From positions 3,490,577 through 3,554,576 of the forward strand of contig NZ_KB731324.1 in NCBI RefSeq assembly GCF_000353285.1: a DNA stretch of 64,000 bases, read 5' to 3'. Position 1 is the first letter of the stretch. Each line of letters begins with the position of its first letter. Under the pieces are notes generated by a model. That model had not been told where the DNA came from and did no database searches. It saw nothing but the letters and a program-made list of their open reading frames with translations. This DNA comes from Leptolyngbya boryana PCC 6306. GTDB lineage: Bacteria > Cyanobacteriota > Cyanobacteriia > Leptolyngbyales > Leptolyngbyaceae. This document shows, in pieces, positions 54,200 to 63,345 of this stretch. Position numbers and translations under genes: made by a program.

Positions 54200-54511
54200 T
54201 CAAGTTCTGCCTTTCGTTCGCGATAAGACTTCAAGCTGCGAACAGGCAATCGATTGAAATAACTGCAACCCGTTTTCTGTGTAAGTATAAATCTCTAATC
54301 GTTCTTCTGGTAAGCTTTCAAACACAATTTTTTCACTGGGAAAAACCATACGATCGAGCGCAAGCTGAGTAGTATGTAATCGAATTTGCTGAATGCTATG
54401 AGAAGTATTGATGTAGTAGCAAAGAATCGAAGTCATGAATGTAATGGGGGGATCACACCCGTAAAGAGGACAATCGAACAGAGTCAAATCACTGTGTACT
54501 GCTGTAAGCAT
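54200..54511 (-). CDS. DUF1830 family protein within the nitrate operon
   Basis: A 103-aa soluble protein matching the cyanobacterial DUF1830 pattern: ILCYYINTSHSIQQIRL, then ALDRMVFPSEKIVFESLPEERLEIY and a final cysteine-containing SIACSQLEV. The function is unknown. It lies between nrtD (371 bp upstream) and narB (21 bp downstream) on the operon strand, so it is likely cotranscribed with narB. The start is uncertain; an internal ATG at 54436 would remove the less conserved first 25 residues. Confidence 0.75.
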   Translation of the reverse strand: MLTAVHSDLTLFDCPLYGCDPPITFMTSILCYYINTSHSIQQIRLHTTQLALDRMVFPSEKIVFESLPEERLEIYTYTENGLQLFQSIACSQLEVLSRTKGRT

Positions 54512-54882
54512 GTTTCGGGCAGCCGTCTTTGAAGAAAAACTGTCAGATGCGTCTAGTCTGTTTCCGGTTGGGAGAATCAGGCTGTGTGAATAGTTACGGG
54601 TTGAGAATCTTAACCATTGTATTCAATCCATCACTCTAGCAATCTCTTGCAAGAAGATGCATCAATCTGAACAAGGCAGAAGAAGCTAGAATCTCTTATT
54701 GACAAAGAATTTAAAGAAATTGCTATCCTATACAGTCAAGCGTTTCTGATGTATAAATTTTAGCGATTCTAGTTTTATTTTAATTTGAGGTTTGACCGTA
54801 CTGAGATCGGCTAGATGCCGTGAGTTTTTAGAATAAATTTTAGACTCTCAGTACGATCGTAAAAGTGTTGAGGAATTAATTC
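54512..54882. other. Gap between nrtD and the DUF1830-narB pair
   Basis: 370 bp without a gene. A near-match to an NtcA half-site pair (GTG-N8-TAC, 54584-54597) is present, but there is no well-spaced minus-10 on the minus strand. Whether narB has its own promoter here is open. Confidence 0.35.
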
Positions 54883-55719
54883 CTATTCATCATCATGAGC
54901 GTATTTCCCAAACAGGAAGTCAAGTGCATAGTTTCGCAACGTGTAGTACTTTGGATCTTCCATTAAAGCAGCACGTTCGCGAGGACGCGGGAAGGGAACT
55001 TCCATGATTTCGCCAATCGTTGCCGCAGGACCATTGGTCATCATCACGACGCGATCGGCAAGAAACAACGCTTCATCAATGTCGTGGGTAATCATCAAGA
55101 CCGTCACTTTATGCTGTGACCAAATTTGGAGCAGTTCTTCTTGAAGTTCCTCTTTTGTAATCGCATCCAATGCTCCAAATGGCTCATCAAGAATCAACAC
55201 TTCTGGATAGATAGACAAAGCACGCGCGATCGAGACTCGTTGCTTCATTCCACCCGATAGCTGCTTGGGCTTTTTGTTGGCTGCTTCTTCGAGTCCGACC
55301 ATCGCCAAATGTTTGTTGACGATATCAGTTTTCTCTGCCTTAGATTTGTCAGGATAAACGGCGTGAACTGCGAGATAAATGTTCTCGAATGCTGTTTTCC
55401 AAGGAAGTAATGCATAGTTCTGAAACACAACCATACGATCGGGACCCGGTTCAGAAACCCGCTTGCCCGCGACTCGGACTTCACCAGCGGTCGGCTGACG
55501 AAAGCCAGAAATCATATCTAGTAAAGTGGATTTGCCACAGCCCGAGTGACCAATGACGCAGATAAATTCGCCTTCATTAACGGTGAGATTGACATTCTCA
55601 AGAATGACTGCTTCTCCGCCGTCTTTTTTAGGATAAACCTTTGAAACTCCCTCAACTTCGACTAGGGGAGTGAGTGGATTTGCTTCAGTGTGTGGGTTTG
55701 GAGTTGAGAGAATTTGCAT
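54883..55719 (-). CDS. nrtD: Nitrate ABC transporter ATPase NrtD
   Basis: The second ATPase of the NrtABCD nitrate/nitrite importer. The 278-aa protein has Walker A GHSGCGKST, Q-loop FQNYALLP, signature LSGGMKQR, Walker B LILDEPFGALD and the H-loop ITHDIDEA. It lacks the substrate-binding-like extension of NrtC. It forms a heterodimeric ATPase with NrtC on the cytoplasmic face. The gap to nrtC is 73 bp and holds an STRR repeat. Confidence 0.96.
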   Translation of the reverse strand: MQILSTPNPHTEANPLTPLVEVEGVSKVYPKKDGGEAVILENVNLTVNEGEFICVIGHSGCGKSTLLDMISGFRQPTAGEVRVAGKRVSEPGPDRMVVFQNYALLPWKTAFENIYLAVHAVYPDKSKAEKTDIVNKHLAMVGLEEAANKKPKQLSGGMKQRVSIARALSIYPEVLILDEPFGALDAITKEELQEELLQIWSQHKVTVLMITHDIDEALFLADRVVMMTNGPAATIGEIMEVPFPRPRERAALMEDPKYYTLRNYALDFLFGKYAHDDE

Positions 55720-55753
55720 AAGGAGTGGGTGGGTGAGAGGTCAGAGAGATAGA

Positions 55754-55792
55754 GGGTGGGGAGTGGGGAGTGGGGAGTTCTCCCCGTTCCTA
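55754..55792. repeat. STRR-type GGGGAGT repeat inside the nrt operon
   Basis: GGGGAGTGGGGAGTGGGGAG and a following short TCTCCCC segment fill the nrtC-nrtD spacer. The GC-rich purine tract could form a hairpin or affect transcript stability between the two genes. Confidence 0.65.
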
Positions 55793-57811
55793 CTACGCTG
55801 CGATCGACGTTTTAATCGGTTCTGCAACATCGATGATCACCTCTTCGATGCGAATTTCACGATGAATCGTCAAGCTATTGAGATAGCCAATCGGATCATC
55901 TGGATTGAATTCGACACCATCAAAGAGTTGGAACGATCGACGATCGCCTTCGTGATCCGGCAGACCTAATTCACGTGCAGCTCGACCATAGAGATCGACT
56001 CGGCGCACTCGTTCTAGGACTTCGATCCAGTTTTTCGGGAAGACAGTAATGCCCCACCGTGCTAACTGAGTCAAGATCCATAAATCTTCTACACCATTTG
56101 GACAGTTCGCATTGTCCACATGGAACTGATTGAATCGTAGTAAGTTGACCGGAGGCTCACCCGTTCCGGTGTCATAGGCATCAATGAATCCAGGACGCGC
56201 AAAGTCCGCTGCGGCACCCACATATTGAGGACGGGCAAGTAAGGTAAGAATCTCTTCACGATTTCGACGATCGTCACAGTACTCGCAAGCTTCGAGCATG
56301 GCTTTCACCAGAGCATTGTGAGTTTCTGGATGCTGAGATGTCCAATCTTCACGGACTCCTAACACTTTTTCAGGGTGTCCTTGCCAAATATCTAAATCGG
56401 TGGCTACCACATAGCCTGCACCTTCTTGGATCGCACGAGAATTCCAAGGCTCGCCAGCACAGAATCCATCAATGTTCCCGGCAACTAAGTTCGACACCAT
56501 TTGAGGCGGCGGAACCACCGTGAGATTGAGATCTTGATCTGGATCAATGCCTCCAGATGCCAGCCAGTAACGCAGCATCAAATTGTGCATCGAAGTTGGA
56601 TAAACCACACCCAACGTATGAGTTTGATCCTGGGTTGCTTCTAGCACCTGTTTGAAGTCAGCGAGGGTGCGAACGCCTTTGTCTAAAAAAGACTTGTTCA
56701 GGGTGATCGCATTCCCATTGCGAGACGTGACCATTGCGGTCACAATCGGAAGCGGGTCGTAACCACTGTTACCTAGCGTCATTGCGAGTGGCATCGCAGC
56801 GACCATTTGAGCCGCATCTAAGCGATTGCTGCGAATTCCTTCAGCGATCGCTTTCCAACTCGGTTCACGACTGAGCGTGACATCCTCAAGCCCATGCTTT
56901 TTGAAGAATCCTTTCTCTTTCGCCACAATCAGCGGCGCACAATCTGTGAGCGGAACAAACCCAATTTCGAGATTGACCTTCTCTAAGCCATTCTTGGCAA
57001 CGGCAGCAACCGCTTGGCGTTTGCGTTTCTTGTCTCGTTTCTGCTGATTTAAGAAGTAGATCATTTCATTCCGTAGCGCATAGTAGCTCGGATGATTCAC
57101 CACTTCCAGACGGTTGCGAGGACGAGGAATGGGAACGGTTAGAATTTGCCCAATATGGGCTTCTGGGCCATTGGTCAACATCACAATGCGATCGCTGAGC
57201 AACAACGCTTCATCGACATCGTGTGTCACCATTACACAGGTCAAATTGTTCTCCTGAGCAATGTTCATTAATTGCTGCTGGAGATTTCCTCGCGTCAGTG
57301 CGTCTAATGCCCCAAATGGTTCGTCTAACAACAAGAGCTTCGGGCGAATCGCTAACGCTCTCGCGATCGCTACACGTTGCTTCATCCCACCGGATAGTTC
57401 CTTTGGTTTTTTATCGGCTGCATGGCGCAGTCCTACCATATCAATATGATGCTCAACTACCTCATGTCGCTCAGCTTTGGATGCGCCTTTCATGACTTTA
57501 TTGACTGCTAGCGCAATGTTCTCGCGCACGGTCTTCCAAGGTAAGAGCGAATAGTTTTGAAACACCATCATGCGATCGGGACCAGGTTCAGTGACTTGCC
57601 GACCCTCGAGAATCACCCCTCCTGTCGAAGCATGATCTAATCCCGCAATGATATTCAGCAAGGTAGACTTGCCACAGCCAGAGTGACCAATAAATGAGAT
57701 AAACTCACCTTGGTTAATCTTCAGTTCAATGTTTTTCAGAGCAATGTACTCGCCGCCATCTTTGAGCGGGAATACCTTATCCACGTGGTCAACTTCTAAG
57801 AAAACAGACAT
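55793..57811 (-). CDS. nrtC: Nitrate ABC transporter ATPase/regulatory fusion NrtC
   Basis: A 672-aa fusion. The N-terminal ABC ATPase (1-255) has Walker A GHSGCGKST, LSGGMKQR and LLLDEPFGALD. The C-terminal NrtA-like solute-binding domain (about 280-660) has VNLEIGFVPLTDCAPLIVAKEKGFFKKHGL and DGFCAGEPWNSRAIQEG. In known systems this domain mediates ammonium/nitrate-responsive inhibition of uptake. The length and fusion are standard for cyanobacterial NrtC. Confidence 0.97.
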   Translation of the reverse strand: MSVFLEVDHVDKVFPLKDGGEYIALKNIELKINQGEFISFIGHSGCGKSTLLNIIAGLDHASTGGVILEGRQVTEPGPDRMMVFQNYSLLPWKTVRENIALAVNKVMKGASKAERHEVVEHHIDMVGLRHAADKKPKELSGGMKQRVAIARALAIRPKLLLLDEPFGALDALTRGNLQQQLMNIAQENNLTCVMVTHDVDEALLLSDRIVMLTNGPEAHIGQILTVPIPRPRNRLEVVNHPSYYALRNEMIYFLNQQKRDKKRKRQAVAAVAKNGLEKVNLEIGFVPLTDCAPLIVAKEKGFFKKHGLEDVTLSREPSWKAIAEGIRSNRLDAAQMVAAMPLAMTLGNSGYDPLPIVTAMVTSRNGNAITLNKSFLDKGVRTLADFKQVLEATQDQTHTLGVVYPTSMHNLMLRYWLASGGIDPDQDLNLTVVPPPQMVSNLVAGNIDGFCAGEPWNSRAIQEGAGYVVATDLDIWQGHPEKVLGVREDWTSQHPETHNALVKAMLEACEYCDDRRNREEILTLLARPQYVGAAADFARPGFIDAYDTGTGEPPVNLLRFNQFHVDNANCPNGVEDLWILTQLARWGITVFPKNWIEVLERVRRVDLYGRAARELGLPDHEGDRRSFQLFDGVEFNPDDPIGYLNSLTIHREIRIEEVIIDVAEPIKTSIAA

Positions 57812-57843
57812 AGCAAAAATCAGGTGAGGGTTGAGTGATCAGT

Positions 57844-58677
57844 TTAGTTATCAGATGTAATCAGTGAACCGAGCCAGCCAACTAAGCGATCGAGCACTAA
57901 TCCAACTAAGCCGACCAACAAGACACAGATGATAATTTGGCTCATGCTGTCCTCGTTGCCTGCGTTGTAAGCATCCCAAATCTTAAAGCCGATGCCGCCT
58001 TCTGCTTTCAGCATTTCTGCTGCCACAATTGCCAGCCATGCTAAACCAATCCCGATTTTCAGTCCACCAAATACATAAGGCACAGTGGACGGAACCAAAA
58101 TACTCAAGAAATACTCTTTACCCGACAGCTTCAAGACTTTAGCAACGTTGTTATAGTCTTGCGGAATTTGCTGCACACCGACTGCGGTATTAATGACGAT
58201 CGGCCAAATTGCTGTGACAAAAATGACGAAGATTGCGGCTGGATTGTTGTCTTGGAAAATCCCCAATGAGATCGGTAACCATGCGAGCGGAGGAACTGTT
58301 CTTAAAACTTGCACGATTGGGTCAAGCCCATTCCGCATAAACTTACTCACACCAAGTAACACGCCGAGTGCAATTCCCACGACAGCCGCGAGCGAATACC
58401 CTAACGCGACCCGTTCCAAACTAATGAGAATTTGCAATCCTAACCCTTTATCTGTCCCGCCATTGTCGTAGAACGGATCGAGAATCAATCTCCAAGTCTG
58501 TTCAATGACTTTGATCGGACCAGGCATCTTGGATTCTGGACTCAGACAAAGCAGTTGCCAGAGCACCAGCGCAATGCCGACGCAGACAATGACTGGAACG
58601 AGAGTACCACTATACTTTTTCAGAGTTTCTGAGAATTGGGACGGTCGAACGGGACGGAGAGTCGGGTTGATAGTCAT
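57844..58677 (-). CDS. nrtB: Nitrate ABC transporter permease NrtB
   Basis: The membrane channel of the importer. The 277-aa protein has five to six transmembrane segments and the ABC-permease EAA-like loop (QIPQDYNNVAKVLKLSGKEYFLSILVPSTVPYVFGGLKIG). The start is set at 58677 (MTINPTLRP), which gives the family length; an upstream ATG at 58734 would add an unlikely hydrophobic stretch. Confidence 0.96.
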   Translation of the reverse strand: MTINPTLRPVRPSQFSETLKKYSGTLVPVIVCVGIALVLWQLLCLSPESKMPGPIKVIEQTWRLILDPFYDNGGTDKGLGLQILISLERVALGYSLAAVVGIALGVLLGVSKFMRNGLDPIVQVLRTVPPLAWLPISLGIFQDNNPAAIFVIFVTAIWPIVINTAVGVQQIPQDYNNVAKVLKLSGKEYFLSILVPSTVPYVFGGLKIGIGLAWLAIVAAEMLKAEGGIGFKIWDAYNAGNEDSMSQIIICVLLVGLVGLVLDRLVGWLGSLITSDN

Positions 58678-58763
58678 AGGAGAGAGGAAAGAACGTTGTA
58701 GGACAGTCAGCAGCAATGAGGGAGAGGCGAGCAAGATGGCAAATCCGACTCGCCTCGTCTAAG

Positions 58764-60101
58764 TTATGCTTTTTTGATTTTGAGGCTATCCAAGTAAGCT
58801 TTTGGATTTGCAGGATCAAAGGTCACTTTGTCGAAGAAGGTTTCTACGCCGCGAGAATCGGCATCTTTGGGAACTGCTGCTTCTTGACCGATCGCTTTGG
58901 CTGCTGCTTGCCAAATATCCGAGCGATTCACTTTGTCAACTAACGCTTTGACATCCGTATCGGCTGCAAATTTGCCCCAGCGGATATTTTCAGTGACGAA
59001 CCAAGCATCGTGGCTCTTGAACGGATAAGCTGCATCCTCACGCCAGAATTTCATCAGCAGATCGCTGTTCTGCAACGTGCGACCATTACCCATATCGAAG
59101 TTCCCTTTTGAACGTTCAATAATGTCTGCTACAGGCGCTTTCACATACTTGTCAGCCGACAAGATCTTGCACATTTCTTCTTTGTTCTCGTCCTTGTCGC
59201 ACCACATTTGAGCTTCTAGAACTGCCATCATCAAAGCTTTTGTTGCTTTAGGATTCTTGTCTACCCAATCAGCCCGCATTGAGAATGACTTTTCTGGATG
59301 GTTCTTCCATAATTCGCCTGTGGTAATCGCTGTGTAACCCAATTTCTTGTTCACTAAGCGATCGTTCCAAGGTTCACCCACGCAGAAGGCATCCATGGTC
59401 TTCGTTTCCATGTTCGCAACCATCTGCGGAGGCGGAACAACCACGATATCGACATCAGTTTCAGGATTGATTCCACCTGCTGCCAGCCAGTAGCGCATCC
59501 ACAGATCGTGAGTTCCACCTGGGAAAGTCACAGCACACTTGAATTTCTTACCTGCTGCTGCTGCTTCAGCGATTTTTGCTTTCAAAGGAGAGCTATCGGC
59601 TGCTAATTTAAGATCAGCATAGTCATTCGAGACTGAAATTCCTTGACCGTCAGTGTTCAAACGGCTCAAGATGTACATCGGCACAGGCGTATTACCCTTA
59701 GTAATTTTACCTGTGGACATAAAGTAAGGAATCGGAGTCAAAATGTGAGAACCATCAATTCCACCTCTCTCGGAACCCAATTCCAAGTTGTCACGCACCA
59801 CTGCCCATGAGGTTTGCTTAGTAACGGTCACATCCTTCATGCCGTACTTCGCGAAGAATCCTTTCTCTAACGCAATGATCAATGGAGCCGAATCGGTCAG
59901 GGCGATAAAGCCTAATTTAGCCGTTGTGACTTCTGGTGCATCTGCCGCACTGATATTTGCAGCAGGAGAGGCAGCAGGAGAGGACGCACCGCTAGAAGCA
60001 CTTTTATTTAGACCTGTGCTACAACCATTCACAATCACTGCGCCTGCTGCGGTTGCGCCTGCGGTCAAAATGAACTTACGTCTTGAAAGATTAGAAGACA
60101 T
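58764..60101 (-). CDS. nrtA: Nitrate/nitrite-binding lipoprotein NrtA
   Basis: The periplasmic binding protein of the NrtABCD importer. The 445-aa protein starts with a twin-arginine-like leader (SRRKFILTAG) and a lipobox IVNGC (Cys27), so it may be a Tat- or Sec-exported lipoprotein. An Ala/Ser linker and the NrtA fold (TAKLGFIALTDSAPLIIALEKGFFAKYG, then DAFCVGEPWNDRLVNKKLGY) follow. It is in the operon after nirA (96 bp). Confidence 0.97.
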   Translation of the reverse strand: MSSNLSRRKFILTAGATAAGAVIVNGCSTGLNKSASSGASSPAASPAANISAADAPEVTTAKLGFIALTDSAPLIIALEKGFFAKYGMKDVTVTKQTSWAVVRDNLELGSERGGIDGSHILTPIPYFMSTGKITKGNTPVPMYILSRLNTDGQGISVSNDYADLKLAADSSPLKAKIAEAAAAGKKFKCAVTFPGGTHDLWMRYWLAAGGINPETDVDIVVVPPPQMVANMETKTMDAFCVGEPWNDRLVNKKLGYTAITTGELWKNHPEKSFSMRADWVDKNPKATKALMMAVLEAQMWCDKDENKEEMCKILSADKYVKAPVADIIERSKGNFDMGNGRTLQNSDLLMKFWREDAAYPFKSHDAWFVTENIRWGKFAADTDVKALVDKVNRSDIWQAAAKAIGQEAAVPKDADSRGVETFFDKVTFDPANPKAYLDSLKIKKA

Positions 60102-60197
60102 GGATCGTCCTTTTTAGAGAATGTACTGAAGGAAAAGGAAGCACAGCAAAAAGCTGGCGCATGTGAGAACAATGAGCGGAGCGAACAAACTTAGGGA

Positions 60198-62162
60198 TCA
60201 AGCATCGAGCAAGATACGACCGACAGGACGAGCAATACAGGTGAGAATCTGACCCGAAGCGCGATCGTGCTCATCGAGCACATCGGGTTCGCTGTCATAG
60301 CTGACTTCACCTTCGAGTAAGGTGCATTTACAACTTCCACACGTTCCTGATCGGCAAGAACTTTCGATCGCGACTTCGGCTTGGTCTGCAATGTCTAGAA
60401 TCAAATCATCCTGGGTGCAGGTGATTTCTTTTCCTGACTGAGCAAAACGAATCGTTGCTGGAGCTGCGATTTCTGTTGGCGCTTTTACAACAGGTGGCGC
60501 ACTCAGCACATAGTCAAACTCTTGTGCATTAAGCTCTTGCACGGTTGTTGATTTCCCGTTCGGTGTTTCCACCGTGGGACGATCGAGCGTGATCAAGGCG
60601 GTCGGATTTGGACGAGCGGATTCGGGCAGGTCTGACCAGAGACGCGCCCCAAATTGCTCGATCAAAATCTCTTGCAGAATCGGTTTGAGATCTTCACAGG
60701 GAATGCTTTTTCTCACACAGGTTCCAAGTTCAGCATGTTTGCCAACTTTGCCCCCCATATAGAGATCCACGCCTTCGACTGTTTTGCCATCTTTGCGGAC
60801 TTTTGTGCCCATCAGTCCGATATCTGCAACTTGAGGTTGTCCACAAGAGTTCGGGCAACCTGTCCAATGAATGCGCACTGGACGAGGACAGTACAGGTCT
60901 TGTTCTAGCTCTTGCATTAAAGCAACCGCACGATTTTTAGTTTCAATCAGTGCGAAGTTACAAAACTGTGCGCCAGTACAAGACACTAATGCCCGTGAAA
61001 GATTCTGAGGCTCGATCGAGAACCGTTTGACAATGGGTTCTCTGAGCAATGCAGAAACTCGTGAATCCGGAACATTCGGAATGATCACATTCTGCTCGAC
61101 AGTTAAGCGAATTTCACCACTGCCGTAAACTTCAGCGATCCGAGCTAAATCAAACAAATCTTGCGCGTATAACCGTCCCACTGGAACATGCAAGCCCACA
61201 TAGTTTAATCCAGGCTGTTTTTGGGCATGAATCCCAATGTGATCTCGCTTGTCCCAAAGGATCTCGTCTTTGGCAGCAGCAGGCGTAAAAGCATATCCCA
61301 ATTGTTTTTCAACCGCTTCGCGGAACGGTTCCAATCCCATCTCATCAATCAGCCACATTAAGCGAGCTTTTTGACGATTTGCTCTCAGTCCCAAGTTCCG
61401 ATAGACCGTTAAAATTGCTTCGCAGACCGCAACGACATCGCGCGGGTCAACCCAAGCATTGAGTGGAATTGCAGCTTCGCAGCGTTTCCCAGAGAAGAAT
61501 CCGCCAACTAGGATATTGAATCCTAATGTGCCATCTTTGAAAGCGGGAACGAAAGCAATGTCATTGATTTCAGCATGAACTGAGTTATCGCGGCACCCTG
61601 CGATCGCAATATTGAATTTCCGAGGCAAGTTACTAAAGCTCGAATTACCACGACCATTGTTCGTGATCATGTCTTGAACTTTGCGAACTAGCCCACGAGT
61701 ATCAATTAGCTCATCTGCATCAATGCCAGCAACAGGCGATCCGGTAATGTTACGAACGTTATCCATCCCGGATTGAATGCTCGTCAATCCAGCTTGGTCA
61801 AACTTACGAAAAATTTCGGGAAGGTCTTCAATCCGAATTCCTCGCAGTTGAAAGTTCTGGCGAGTCGTGATGTCTGCATTGCCATCATCTCCATAGCGCT
61901 GAAGGATTTCTCCTAGCACCCGGGTTTGTCCGCTCGTGATAATGCCATTCGGAACCCGCATTCTCAGCATAAATTTGCCAGGAGTTACGGGGCGAAAGAA
62001 CACACCGAGCCACTTCAAGCGATGATCACGATCGGTTTCATCCATTGCTTCCCAGCCGAGCCGAGCAAAGTGCTCGAGTTCTGCTTTCACCGCAAGACCA
62101 TCTTTCTCTGCTTTGAGTTTTTCAAACTTATTGAGGGTCGGTGCTGCAAGGGTGTCTGTCAT
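60198..62162 (-). CDS. nirA: Ferredoxin-nitrite reductase with C-terminal ferredoxin domain
   Basis: Six-electron reduction of nitrite to ammonium. The 654-aa protein has the siroheme/[4Fe-4S] reductase core (1-510), with TRQNFQLRGIRIEDLPEI, cluster ligands in SCTGAQFCNFALIE and HWTGCPNSCGQPQVADIGLMG. A linker follows, then a plant-type 2Fe-2S ferredoxin domain (about 560-654, with CRSGTCGSCKC and a fourth Cys in ILTCIARP). The same fusion and length are, to my knowledge, described for Plectonema boryanum NirA. It is the first gene of the operon, behind an NtcA promoter. Confidence 0.97.
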   Translation of the reverse strand: MTDTLAAPTLNKFEKLKAEKDGLAVKAELEHFARLGWEAMDETDRDHRLKWLGVFFRPVTPGKFMLRMRVPNGIITSGQTRVLGEILQRYGDDGNADITTRQNFQLRGIRIEDLPEIFRKFDQAGLTSIQSGMDNVRNITGSPVAGIDADELIDTRGLVRKVQDMITNNGRGNSSFSNLPRKFNIAIAGCRDNSVHAEINDIAFVPAFKDGTLGFNILVGGFFSGKRCEAAIPLNAWVDPRDVVAVCEAILTVYRNLGLRANRQKARLMWLIDEMGLEPFREAVEKQLGYAFTPAAAKDEILWDKRDHIGIHAQKQPGLNYVGLHVPVGRLYAQDLFDLARIAEVYGSGEIRLTVEQNVIIPNVPDSRVSALLREPIVKRFSIEPQNLSRALVSCTGAQFCNFALIETKNRAVALMQELEQDLYCPRPVRIHWTGCPNSCGQPQVADIGLMGTKVRKDGKTVEGVDLYMGGKVGKHAELGTCVRKSIPCEDLKPILQEILIEQFGARLWSDLPESARPNPTALITLDRPTVETPNGKSTTVQELNAQEFDYVLSAPPVVKAPTEIAAPATIRFAQSGKEITCTQDDLILDIADQAEVAIESSCRSGTCGSCKCTLLEGEVSYDSEPDVLDEHDRASGQILTCIARPVGRILLDA

Positions 62163-62254
62163 GGATTGAGCCTATGAATATAAGGTGTTCCAGAGCGAAC
62201 ACAAATCGATATCAACTGCGGAACCGTTTGATGATTCGCGGTGATTACTGAGTA

Positions 62255-62296
62255 AAGGTAATCGGGATCACAGAGGACATTCGTATCTGTTGTTAC
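62255..62296 (-). promoter_or_regulatory. NtcA-dependent promoter of the nirA operon
   Basis: On the minus strand, GTAACAACAGATAC (62296-62283) fits the NtcA site GTA-N8-TAC exactly. Twenty-two nucleotides later comes TACCTT (62260-62255), which fits the TAN3T minus-10 box. This is the class II NtcA layout. Transcription would start about 90 nt before the nirA ATG, activated under nitrogen limitation through 2-oxoglutarate. Confidence 0.9.
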
Positions 62297-62398
62297 AAAA
62301 CTTTTCATAATATGACGTTTCTGCATAAAGCCGATTCGTTTTCGTCATCTGTCGGCGGGAAGAGGGGGAAGGGCGTACTTTAGAAATAGTTGTAATTT

Positions 62399-62465
62399 GG
62401 TGGGGAGCGGGGGAGGAGTGGGAGATAGAAAGGATTTACCCTACTCCCCACTCCCTACTCACTAT
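62399..62465. repeat. STRR-type repeat upstream of the Rieske gene
   Basis: A GGGGAGCGGGGGAGGAGTGGGAG half and a CTACTCCCCACTCCCTACTC half separated by about 17 bp, able to pair as a long hairpin directly upstream of the next gene's ribosome site (TTAGGAG). Confidence 0.65.
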
Positions 62466-62492
62466 TCCTCTATCGTTCTTTAGGAGAACCTC

Positions 62493-62909
62493 ATGCGTCG
62501 GAGAACATTTCTATCGTGGGCAAGCGTTGGATGGGTCATGAGTCGAGTTCCGGCAGTGTTGACTGCGTTTTTAGCAGCTTGTCAGGGGGGGCAGAAGAGT
62601 GCGAGTGGGATGCAGACTGTGGGCAAAGTGGCAGAGTTAGATCAAAAAGGCTTTTTACAGACTGAGTCACCCGCACCGATCGCTGTTGTTCGTAATCCAG
62701 CTGATCCAAAATCTCTGTTAGCTGTGAATCCAACCTGTACCCATCAAGGGTGCTTAGTGGCATGGAAGGCTGAGCGTAAAGCGTTTGAATGTCCTTGTCA
62801 TGGCTCAGCTTTTGCACCCGATGGCTCGGTACAGAAAGGTCCTGCAACCGCAGCTTTAGCCAAGTACGAGGCAAGCATCGATGGAGAAAATGTGGTTGTG
62901 AAATTGTAG
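62493..62909 (+). CDS. Exported Rieske 2Fe-2S protein
   Basis: A 138-aa protein. The N-terminus has basic residues and a hydrophobic stretch ending in LAACQGG, which could be a lipobox or a membrane anchor. The Rieske domain has CTHQGC (His and Cys ligands) and CPCHGS (second pair), with a short insertion between. It is smaller than PetC of the cytochrome b6f complex and resembles the arsenite-oxidase/QcrA-like stand-alone Rieske proteins. It probably faces the periplasm or thylakoid lumen. The redox partner is unknown. Confidence 0.88.
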   Translation: MRRRTFLSWASVGWVMSRVPAVLTAFLAACQGGQKSASGMQTVGKVAELDQKGFLQTESPAPIAVVRNPADPKSLLAVNPTCTHQGCLVAWKAERKAFECPCHGSAFAPDGSVQKGPATAALAKYEASIDGENVVVKL

Positions 62910-62980
62910 TGAAACTTTAGGTAGAGGACGGCTCGATCGCTTTGTTCCACCGTTAGATCAGATCGAATGGAGATGTGATT

Positions 62981-63220
62981 ATGACTCAAATGGCAGAAAA
63001 AAGCGGCAGCGCAATTAGCGACCTCGAATATGATTTGCTCACCGCCTTGCACAATAAAGCAGAAGCGGTCAAAGCTTATGAAACTTACATTCAAGATGCA
63101 CAACAGATGAATTCTCAGCCCTGTGTGCAACTGTTTCAGAAGTTAAGAGAGCAAGATCAACAAACAGCTCAAGAGATTCGTCATCACCTTCAACAAGTGA
63201 TGCAAAACGGCAAAATGTAA
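62981..63220 (+). CDS. Small helical protein of unknown function
   Basis: A 79-aa protein predicted to be two long amphipathic helices (SAISDLEYDLLTALHNKAEAVKAYETYIQDAQ, then CVQLFQKLREQDQQTAQEIRHHLQQVM). It is rich in Gln/Glu/Lys and has a single Cys. The pattern resembles small ferritin-like or four-helix half-bundle proteins, without metal ligands I can assign. The ATG at 62981 has GGAG 8 nt upstream. It lies 71 bp after the Rieske gene and may be cotranscribed with it. Confidence 0.65.
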   Translation: MTQMAEKSGSAISDLEYDLLTALHNKAEAVKAYETYIQDAQQMNSQPCVQLFQKLREQDQQTAQEIRHHLQQVMQNGKM

Positions 63221-63315
63221 AACTCGCTTTCTTCTTCTAATTCTGGAAGCAGAAGCGAGCAGCTAGTCAATTTCAGCCGGATGGGAAGATAGAAAACAAG
63301 AATCATTTCCAGTTT

Positions 63316-63345
63316 TCCCTTATCTCCCCATCCCCCACTTCCCCA
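63316..63345. repeat. STRR-like pyrimidine repeat
   Basis: CCCTTATCTCCCCATCCCCCACTTCCCC between the small helical gene and the HEAT-repeat gene, of the same class as the element at 2315. Confidence 0.55.

Noticed and set aside
54584-54597. Second NtcA site before the DUF1830-narB pair
   Set aside because: GTG-N8-TAC is only a near match and no TAN3T box lies at the proper distance on the minus strand.
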